A stretch of 64,000 nucleotides of DNA. Source: COMBO-56-21 sp963705355 (GTDB lineage: Archaea > Thermoplasmatota > Thermoplasmata > UBA10834). The notes under the pieces are model-generated. The model was not told the DNA's origin. It was given only the letters and a program-made list of their open reading frames with translations, and made no database searches. The position numbers and the translations under genes are program-made. Where the stretch lies: NCBI GenBank assembly GCA_963705355.1, contig OY970070.1, positions 806,001 through 870,000 of the forward strand, in the 5' to 3' direction. Positions 58,606 to 64,000 of the stretch are shown here, piece by piece (within the stretch, counting starts at the first letter, position 1; every line of letters starts with the position of its first letter).

Positions 58606-59631
58606 ATGCGAACTGGCGAGCCTATTATCAGAGTCCAGAATCTGGAGAAGGTATTCGAAGGGAATATCCGAGCGGTGGATTCGGTATCTTTCGATGTTGG
58701 TGAAGGCGAAGTGTTTGGCTTCCTCGGACCAAACGGCGCGGGCAAGACCACGACCATTTCCATCCTGACAACTCTGATGCTCCCGACGGGCGGAAAGGCC
58801 CAGATCCTGGGCCACGATGTCGAGTCGGAGCCGGGGATGGTCAGAAAAGGCATAGGGCTCGTTCCACAGGACCTCACATCCGATGACGAACTGACGGGAC
58901 GCGAGAACATGGAGCTCAAGTCGAGGCTCTATGGTGTTCGCATGTCAGAAGCGCAGAAGCGGATCGACGAACTCCTTCGCCTGGTCGGCCTGGTTGATGC
59001 CCAGGACAGGATCGTGAAGACCTACTCTGGAGGCATGAAGAAGCGGCTGGAATTCGCCAACGGTCTAGTGCACAATCCGAGGATACTGTTTCTTGACGAG
59101 CCCACGCTTGGCTTGGACATCCAGACTCGGACGAGCATATGGGAGCACATACGAAAGCTCAGGTCTGAGACGAACATGACGATATTCCTCACCACTCACT
59201 ACTTGGAGGAGGCCGATGGCCTCTGCGACAGGATTGCCATCATAGACCATGGGAAGATCGTCGCTCTGGACACTCCAACAGGATTGAAGAAGGCGGTCGG
59301 AGGGGACGTTATCGAGATAGAAGTCGAAGAGTGCAACATGGACGTTCTGAATCTGATGAAGAGCATACCAGGAGTCGTTCTCATTGACGGAATGTGCACG
59401 GGCAACAAGGCCCGCATCAAGGTGGCCGACGCCAACGCGGCCCTGCCGAATGTCCTCTCAACCTTCTGGAAAAACAAGATAGTGGTTCTGAATGTAGCCG
59501 TCAAGAAGCCCTCTCTAGACCAGGCATTCCTAGAATACACGGGCAGAGAGCTTCGGGACGAGGAGCAGGGCTCAGCCGCCAAACCCTCAAATGGAACAGG
59601 TCGTACTGGACGGTTCGGGAGGAGGCGGTGA
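58606..59631 (+). CDS. ABC transporter ATP-binding protein (DrrA-like)
   Basis: ATPase half of an ABC-2 exporter, 341 aa. Walker A GPNGAGKT (41-48), signature YSGGMKKRLE, Walker B ILFLDEPTLGLD, switch TTHYLEEADGLCDR, and the DrrA-type C-terminal domain with IEVEECNMDVLNLM; ends in a basic GRTGRFGRRR tail. Homologues export antibiotics or lipids. It is followed five bases later by its permease. Unlike the exporter at the window start, no regulator gene is attached, but a palindrome covers its TATA box. Confidence 0.93.
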   Translation: MRTGEPIIRVQNLEKVFEGNIRAVDSVSFDVGEGEVFGFLGPNGAGKTTTISILTTLMLPTGGKAQILGHDVESEPGMVRKGIGLVPQDLTSDDELTGRENMELKSRLYGVRMSEAQKRIDELLRLVGLVDAQDRIVKTYSGGMKKRLEFANGLVHNPRILFLDEPTLGLDIQTRTSIWEHIRKLRSETNMTIFLTTHYLEEADGLCDRIAIIDHGKIVALDTPTGLKKAVGGDVIEIEVEECNMDVLNLMKSIPGVVLIDGMCTGNKARIKVADANAALPNVLSTFWKNKIVVLNVAVKKPSLDQAFLEYTGRELRDEEQGSAAKPSNGTGRTGRFGRRR

Positions 59632-59635
59632 GCAT

Positions 59636-60466
59636 ATGATAGCAGAAACTCTGGCTCTGGTGGGCAGGGACCTCAGGAGATGGTACAGAACTCCCGGGCA
59701 GATCATCCTGGTATTCACCACGCCCCTGATTTGGCTCCTGCTTTTCGGACAAGCGTTCAATATCGGCAAGCTCGCACAGGGTGGAGCTCCGATGGACCTT
59801 AGACTTGTCTTCGGAGGCGCGACAGACTACTTCTCATTCATGGCAGTTGGGCAGACGGCGTTCATCATGCTGTTCGCATCACTTTTCAGCGGTGTATCGC
59901 TCATACAGGACCGCAGGCTCGGATTCCTGTCCATGCTCCAGGTCGCACCGATCCCTCGCGCCTCAATCCCCGTGTCAAGGATGATGTCAACAGTCTTCAA
60001 GTCCATGCTGCAGGCATCAGTCGTCCTTTTCGTAGCTGCATTGTTCGCGTTCATCCCAGGTCTGAGCGGCCTGAGGTTCAGCCACCAGTTCGGAATCATA
60101 GAGGCAGGAGGATTGGTCCTGTTCTTGGTCCTTCTGGGCTCGAGCATGGCCGCGCTCTTCGTGGCCCTAGGCCTTGTCGTCAGGAACGAAGAGGTCCTCT
60201 TCGGCCTGATCAACCTGCTGAACTTTCCGTTGATGTTCACAAGCAGCGCCCTGATACCCATAACGTTGATGCCTGACTGGCTCCAAACCATTGCGAAATA
60301 CAATCCAATCACATTCGTCGTTGACGGAATGAGACAGCTTGTTTTCCATACTTCTGTGGGGTCGGTGTACTCGGTCGGAGTCGACCTGATTGGAGTCGGG
60401 ATATTCAGCGCGCTGATGATCAGCCTTGGCGCCGTGCTATCAAGGAAGGCTCTCCTCAGAACATAG
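59636..60466 (+). CDS. ABC-2 type transporter permease
   Basis: Six-helix ABC-2 membrane protein of 276 aa from ATG 59636, preceded by GGAGGCGG. Features: WYRTPGQIILVFTTPLIWLL in helix 1, the short helical QDRRLGFLSMLQVAPIPRAS, and the C-terminal family signature NFPLMFTSSALIPITLMPDW with YNPITFVVDGMRQL. It pairs with the preceding ATPase. The operon lies between two 45-bp direct repeats and so may be a mobile or acquired cassette. Confidence 0.92.
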   Translation: MIAETLALVGRDLRRWYRTPGQIILVFTTPLIWLLLFGQAFNIGKLAQGGAPMDLRLVFGGATDYFSFMAVGQTAFIMLFASLFSGVSLIQDRRLGFLSMLQVAPIPRASIPVSRMMSTVFKSMLQASVVLFVAALFAFIPGLSGLRFSHQFGIIEAGGLVLFLVLLGSSMAALFVALGLVVRNEEVLFGLINLLNFPLMFTSSALIPITLMPDWLQTIAKYNPITFVVDGMRQLVFHTSVGSVYSVGVDLIGVGIFSALMISLGAVLSRKALLRT

Positions 60467-60667
60467 AGTGGATGAGTCTCGAGGCGCCTCCCTGCTCAGA
60501 GTATCAGATTCATTCCAATCGATATTGGATGCCCGCACGCCAAATTGTGGTGCCGTAGGCTGTTTCCCTTCTCGAGAACACATCTGTGCAGAAGGAAAAA
60601 AGAAGGAAGGTGACTAACTCAGTGCAGCAATGCCATGGCATGTATTGCTTCTTCATTTTTCGTGTTA
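60467..60667. other. Intergenic stretch after the ABC operon
   Basis: No gene is supported. A perfect 12-bp palindrome centred on CCATGG (60630-60641), within an imperfect longer one from GCAAT to ATTGC, is followed by CTTCTTCATTTTT, so this could be the ABC operon terminator. Confidence 0.45.
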
Positions 60668-60712
60668 ATTGAGACCTGAAAAAGATTGTCTGGCTCGACC
60701 TGGGTTCAAATC
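60668..60712 (+). repeat. Direct repeat, right copy, with tRNA T-loop
   Basis: Right-hand partner of the repeat at 58405-58449. It continues into CCCCCCTCCTGCACC, which looks like the T-stem and acceptor 3' strand of a tRNA followed by CC, so this copy preserves more of a tRNA 3' end. No 5' half of a tRNA is present upstream. Confidence 0.7.
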
Positions 60713-60826
60713 CCCCCTCCTGCACCTATCGTTATAGCCCTGACGAATTGAGCATTTGCGCAGCTCCGTTTCCTGTGGAAACCCTCCAGAGGAAACGTAG
60801 GTTCATGCCTTCGGATTGGGGAAAGG

Positions 60827-60835
60827 CATTTATGC
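60827..60835 (+). promoter_or_regulatory. TATA box of the PKD protein gene
   Basis: CATTTATGC predicts a transcript start near 60857, just ahead of a strong AGGAGG ribosome site at 60865-60870. Confidence 0.45.
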
Positions 60836-60894
60836 TATACTGACTCTCCTATGAATGCTAGCCCAGGAGGGATAATATCAGCCCAAAGAAGAAG

Positions 60895-61698
60895 TTGGCT
60901 ATAGTGGCCACCACAGCTATCTTAGCACTGGCAGTGGTGGTCGTGGGTCTAGCATCATTGCAGCCGAAGTCGAAACCGCAGTCCGTGAACGAACTGCCGG
61001 TGGCGCGCTTCGTGTATGATGCTGACAACCTTACGGTTGTGTTCAACGCTTCGGCGTCGAGCGACCCTGACGGCTCGATCGCTAACTATTCCTGGACCTT
61101 CGGTGACGATACCGGAGCGTTTGGCGAGGCCCCTGGACACGTCTATGCCAAAAACGGCACCTACAATGCGACACTAACTGTGACCGACGACAAGGGAGGG
61201 AAGAACTCCACAGAGAAGAACCTGACAGTCTCGAAGAAGGTCGCCCCTGTGACAGAGCTGAAGTTCGTGGCCGATATCAAGATAAAGGTCAGGCATCACG
61301 GGCTGACGGTCAAGGTGAGCGGTGCGAAATCCCGCGCGCCTGAGAACGACAGCATCGTGAGCTACTCTTGGTCATTCGGAGATGGAGCAACCGCAACCGG
61401 GGTGAATGCGACGCACACGTATGCCGCGAACGGCACGTACAACATAACCCTGACCGTCACAGACGAGAAGGGTGCGACCTGCAGCAAGACAGTGAAGGTT
61501 CACGTCGAGACCTGCCCGATACATCCGCCATGCCCGCCACCGCCTTGTTCGCATCACGAGAAGGCGCCGCCAGGATGTCAGCACACGATCGAGATCCACA
61601 AGGAGAAGGGAGACAGGAACGCAGGTTCTCATGATCATCCGGATCACCACCAATGCAACCATGAGAGCCGGTCTGACAAGCACTTCTCGCCTCCGTGA
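60895..61698 (+). CDS. Secreted PKD-domain protein with Cys/His-rich tail
   Basis: Exported surface protein of 267 aa. A signal anchor (AIVATTAILALAVVVVGLAS) is followed by two PKD domains, about 35-112 (SSDPDGSIANYSWTFGD) and 125-205 (NDSIVSYSWSFGDGATATG), each ending in a TLTVTD strand. The last 60 residues are rich in Cys, His and Pro and could bind metal or crosslink. The canonical start would be TTG at 60895, but AGGAGG at 60865-60870 is too far; an ATC at 60877, giving SPKKK before the hydrophobic run, has ideal spacing. Confidence 0.82.
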   Translation: MAIVATTAILALAVVVVGLASLQPKSKPQSVNELPVARFVYDADNLTVVFNASASSDPDGSIANYSWTFGDDTGAFGEAPGHVYAKNGTYNATLTVTDDKGGKNSTEKNLTVSKKVAPVTELKFVADIKIKVRHHGLTVKVSGAKSRAPENDSIVSYSWSFGDGATATGVNATHTYAANGTYNITLTVTDEKGATCSKTVKVHVETCPIHPPCPPPPCSHHEKAPPGCQHTIEIHKEKGDRNAGSHDHPDHHQCNHESRSDKHFSPP

Positions 61699-61724
61699 TG
61701 GAGCTCCGTCGGAAAAACCCAAAA

Positions 61725-61775
61725 GAAGAAGCCTAAGGGCTTCTTCGAAACACATTTTTGTTTCTCTTTTTCAAG
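61725..61775 (+). terminator. Strong terminator of the PKD protein gene
   Basis: A perfect 9-bp stem, GAAGAAGCC and GGCTTCTTC with loop TAAG (61725-61746), is followed by a T-rich tract containing TTTTT twice. It lies 27 bp after the PKD stop codon. Confidence 0.8.
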
Positions 61776-61809
61776 AATGACAAAAGTCGACGCCGAATGG
61801 ATAAGCCGA

Positions 61810-61959
61810 CTATCTGCGTACGAGATGCGCGTAGTGGCACTCGGGGCACTCCATCGTCTTACCGTCCGTCTCGACGAGCTTCACATGCTTCTGGGCCTTC
61901 TCGCACTCAGGGCACATAACGTCTTTCTTTCTCTTGAATAGCTCTAGCATTCCTGGCAT
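61810..61959 (-). CDS. Small zinc-ribbon protein (49 aa)
   Basis: A very small gene. The protein starts MPGMLELFKRKKDVM and has two CPEC knuckles (residues 16-19 and 38-41) about 18 residues apart, a typical zinc ribbon, with HVKLVETDGKTME between them. AGAGGT lies about eight bases before the ATG. Such mini zinc ribbons in archaea often bind nucleic acid or a partner enzyme. It lies 70 bp downstream of the GGGP synthase gene in the same direction and could be co-transcribed. Confidence 0.75.
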   Translation of the reverse strand: MPGMLELFKRKKDVMCPECEKAQKHVKLVETDGKTMECPECHYAHLVRR

Positions 61960-62029
61960 ATCAAATACCTCTGGTTGGACAATTCCCGCGCGCCATATAA
62001 AACCTTGCGACGTGCTGCTTGACCAACGC

Positions 62030-62767
62030 CTATCCTTTGTGAACCGTGCCGATGATCTGCTTCAACCTGGCCTCGAAGTCGTCGTTTTCCACCAGGGTGC
62101 CTGTGACGATTATGTCCGCGCCCGCGGCAGCAAGTTCCGCAGCCTGCCTCGGCGAGACGATCCCGCCGCCAATCACCAGTGGAATCTCGACGCTCTCACG
62201 TGCCGCTCTGACCATCGACGCCGGAACAGGTTCAGGTGCTCCGGAACCCGCCTCCAAATAGAGGAGGTCCATTCCGAAGAACTCGGCAGTGATGGCATAG
62301 CCGACGAGCGTGCTGATGTCGCCTCTTCTCACGAGGTCCGCCTCACCGACCTCTCCGACTCTCATGCCGGGCTCGACGATGACGTACCCCATGGAGATCG
62401 GCTCGATCCCGAGCTTCTTGATTATGGGAGCGCCCTTCGCGTGCTCGCCAGTGATGTTCCTCACGTTGCGCGAATTGAGCATGCTCATGAAGTAGATCGC
62501 GTCGCACTTCCGTGAGATGACGTTCGCGCCCGATGGGAAGTAAATGACCGGCAGCTTGCAGTACCTTTTGATCTGCCTGATCGTATCATCGAGATTTCTC
62601 TGCGTGACGCCGGTCGACCCTCCGACCATGATGGCGTCCGTGCCCGCTTCGCACGCATGGGCTGCTATCTCCCCCGAGACCTTCGGCGACTGCTTTGCGG
62701 GGTCGATGAGGGTCATGTGCATCTTATGCTTCTTCAGCGTCTGAGTGATGTAGTCCCGGACCTTCAA
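62030..62767 (-). CDS. Geranylgeranylglyceryl phosphate synthase
   Basis: Forms the first ether bond of archaeal lipids from glycerol 1-phosphate and GGPP. The 245-aa TIM barrel shows HMTLIDPAKQ near the N-terminus, IMVGGSTGV, LPVIYFPSGANVISRKCDAI, YLEAGSGAPEPVP, LVIGGGIVSPRQAAELAAAG and IIVTGTLVEND for phosphate binding. This is the family's full length. ATGA overlap with the UbiA gene makes a two-gene lipid operon covering the first and second ether bonds. Confidence 0.95.
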   Translation of the reverse strand: MKVRDYITQTLKKHKMHMTLIDPAKQSPKVSGEIAAHACEAGTDAIMVGGSTGVTQRNLDDTIRQIKRYCKLPVIYFPSGANVISRKCDAIYFMSMLNSRNVRNITGEHAKGAPIIKKLGIEPISMGYVIVEPGMRVGEVGEADLVRRGDISTLVGYAITAEFFGMDLLYLEAGSGAPEPVPASMVRAARESVEIPLVIGGGIVSPRQAAELAAAGADIIVTGTLVENDDFEARLKQIIGTVHKG

Positions 62768-63612
62768 AACACCCCTCCAAGGAGGAAAGCCAACAGCGCG
62801 ACGAGCATAGCCAGCTTCGCCACTTTCTGCCCTTTCTCAGGGCTTCGGAAGTGTATCAGAGCGCAATATATAAAGATTGCATCGGAGACCAGGACTGCGG
62901 GAACATACCACGAGGACAGCAGGTCCAGCAGGTATGGCGCAGGGCTGAGAGCAACTGCCGCCAAGAACCCGACAGATGCCAAGACTCCTGCGTTGCGAGT
63001 CCCGATTCTCATGGGGAGCGTGCGTCTCAAGCCCTTGTCTCCCTCGATGTCCTGTATGTCTTTGACGATTTCCCTGCCGAGGGTTGCGAGGAACGCCAAC
63101 GCCGCGAGTATCCATGCGAGGTCGAGTCTGTCAACGGCGGCACCACCGAAGAGGAAGAGAGCCCCGGTGAGCCAGCTGATGGCCAGGTTTCCGGCGATTC
63201 CTTCGGCCTTGAGATACTTCTCGTAGCCCACCATGATCGCAATGGAGGTGACGACTATCCCGATGGACCAGAGATTGATCATGATGCCGAGGATCAGGGC
63301 GATGACGAACAGTGCGACCGAGGCGACCAAAGCCCCGGAGGGAGCGACTGCCCCGGACGGAATCGGCCTTTCAGGATGAGCTACTCTGTCCACTTCGCGG
63401 TCAAAGTAGTCGTTAAGCGAGTTTCCCGCAGCGGTGAAGGCAATCACGACGGACATCGAGAAGGCAACCTGAGTCCCGAAGTCTCTGATGCCATCGAGAC
63501 CGACGCAGACTATCGCGGCGAGGAGCGCTCCGAATGCTCCCATCACGCAGTTGCCGAGTCTGAAGAGTCGAAAGTATCCTCGGAGAGACTTCCCTTTCGC
63601 GTCTCCTTCCAT
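62764..63612 (-). CDS. UbiA-family prenyltransferase (DGGGP synthase)
   Basis: Membrane prenyltransferase of 282 aa with about nine helices. Asp-rich motif 1 is N67-DYFDREVD (to 75) and motif 2 is REIVKDIQDIEGD. As the upstream partner of GGGP synthase, it should attach the second geranylgeranyl chain to make digeranylgeranylglyceryl phosphate; a quinone or haem role is the alternative. A TATA box is 27 bp upstream of the ATG. Confidence 0.93.
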   Translation of the reverse strand: MEGDAKGKSLRGYFRLFRLGNCVMGAFGALLAAIVCVGLDGIRDFGTQVAFSMSVVIAFTAAGNSLNDYFDREVDRVAHPERPIPSGAVAPSGALVASVALFVIALILGIMINLWSIGIVVTSIAIMVGYEKYLKAEGIAGNLAISWLTGALFLFGGAAVDRLDLAWILAALAFLATLGREIVKDIQDIEGDKGLRRTLPMRIGTRNAGVLASVGFLAAVALSPAPYLLDLLSSWYVPAVLVSDAIFIYCALIHFRSPEKGQKVAKLAMLVALLAFLLGGVF

Positions 63613-63634
63613 CGACGGTTGTCAGATTATGCGT

Positions 63635-63643
63635 GCATATAAG
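63635..63643 (-). promoter_or_regulatory. TATA box of the ether-lipid operon
   Basis: CTTATATGC on the minus strand is centred 27 bp before the UbiA ATG, preceded by an A-rich BRE-like run; a leaderless transcript is predicted. Confidence 0.6.
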
Positions 63644-63710
63644 CGTTTTTGCCGGAACAAGGATACCTACCAAAGGGTTATGTAGCGGGTGCTGGTTGGG
63701 ACAAAACACA

Positions 63711-64000
63711 ATGGCCCCACAGATACCGCCAGAGGCTTCCAAGGAGATAGAATTCGTTCGAAGCCTGGTGGCAAAGCGCTTCCCTGTCTACGATGTACGG
63801 GTGAGCTACGACGTGGTCGAGTTCTTCTGCAGAGTGGACGAGACGACGCTCGAAGATAACTTCGACCGCATGCGCGAGGACATGGCGAGTCATGGCTACA
63901 TACCGATGATCATGTACGAGAAGGGGGAGCACATTGTCACGGTCGCCAAGAAGCCCTCGGTCAAGTACAGGGGCGTGTCCGTGAACGCGATCATGCTGGC
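63711..64000 (+). CDS. Site-2 protease-like (M50) membrane protein, N-terminal part
   Basis: Gene cut by the window end; 96 codons are visible from ATG 63711. The N-terminal domain (EIEFVRSLVAKRFPVYDVRV; DRMREDMASHGYIPMIMYEK; GEHIVTVAKKPSVKYRG) resembles the soluble leader of archaeal site-2-type metalloproteases, which precedes the first membrane helix; VNAIML at the end would begin that helix. The HExxH site is not in the window, so the call is tentative. It is divergent from the ether-lipid operon, and GGTTATGTAG about 30 bp upstream may be its TATA box. Confidence 0.65.
   Translation, partial: MAPQIPPEASKEIEFVRSLVAKRFPVYDVRVSYDVVEFFCRVDETTLEDNFDRMREDMASHGYIPMIMYEKGEHIVTVAKKPSVKYRGVSVNAIML

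Noticed and set aside
1..64000. CRISPR array, rRNA genes, prophage
   Set aside because: I looked for regularly spaced repeats, rRNA core sequences and phage structural genes and saw none.

Overview
The window looks like a chromosomal segment of an uncultured archaeon, most probably in the Thermoplasmatota (Thermoplasmata-like). Reasons: archaeal ether-lipid genes (GGGP synthase, UbiA-type DGGGP synthase, geranylgeranyl reductase, prenyl synthase, cis-prenyltransferase), archaeal RNA genes (Csl4, Nob1, KptA, METTL5-type methylase), TATA boxes about 26-30 bp upstream of several start codons (leaderless messages), a tRNA-Leu with a probable intron, and an 11-gene NADH dehydrogenase-like operon with split NuoJ and no NuoEFG. 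The taxonomic call is inference; no rRNA gene is present.

Layout. 1-2.1 kb: PadR regulator with an ABC-2 exporter. 2.1-3.7 kb: gene-poor stretch with a lone ferritin-like gene, a short-chain dehydrogenase relic, a small membrane protein and tRNA-Val(CAC). 3.8-11.6 kb: PHP protein, a coiled-coil protein divergent from a Ras-like GTPase, then a compact informational run (METTL5-like methylase, Csl4, a 59-aa acidic protein, GlyA, E1-like protein, ThiI-like sulfurtransferase, Nob1). 11.5-15.4 kb: rubrerythrin and a lipid/quinone group (prenyl synthase, UbiE-like methyltransferase, geranylgeranyl reductase). 15.5-25.9 kb: nuoABCDHIJJKLMN on the minus strand. 26-36.7 kb: mixed genes, including a zinc-ribbon membrane protein, B12-radical SAM protein, MobB, a solo TnpB, an HdrD-like protein, an Lrp regulator, UppS, a methanogenesis-marker-11 homologue, an MBL hydrolase and KptA.

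36.8-48.7 kb is a one-carbon/acetate region: OxlT-like transporter, beta-carbonic anhydrase, acetyl-CoA synthetase, FolD, formate-THF ligase and a tightly overlapping operon hdrA1-hdrA2-mvhD-metV-metF. Together with GlyA this gives a tetrahydrofolate methyl branch in an archaeon, with a Qmo/Hdr-like electron module attached to methylene-THF reductase. 48.8-58.4 kb: DUF885 peptidase, purH (frameshifted), a KaiC-like triad with an HTH regulator, DUF35 and ACT proteins, a cyclic-2,3-diphosphoglycerate-synthetase-like protein and tRNA-Leu(TAA). 58.4-60.7 kb: a second ABC exporter flanked by 45-bp direct repeats that carry a tRNA T-loop. 60.8-64 kb: PKD-domain surface protein with a strong terminator, a 49-aa zinc ribbon, GGGP and DGGGP synthases, and the start of a site-2-protease-like gene cut by the window edge.

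Most notable: a NuoI with six [4Fe-4S] motifs, the HdrA1-HdrA2-MvhD-MetVF operon, the repeat-flanked ABC cassette with a palindrome over its TATA box, and the KaiC-like triad. Several real small or partial genes (7957-8136, 61810-61959, 63711-64000) are easy to miss.
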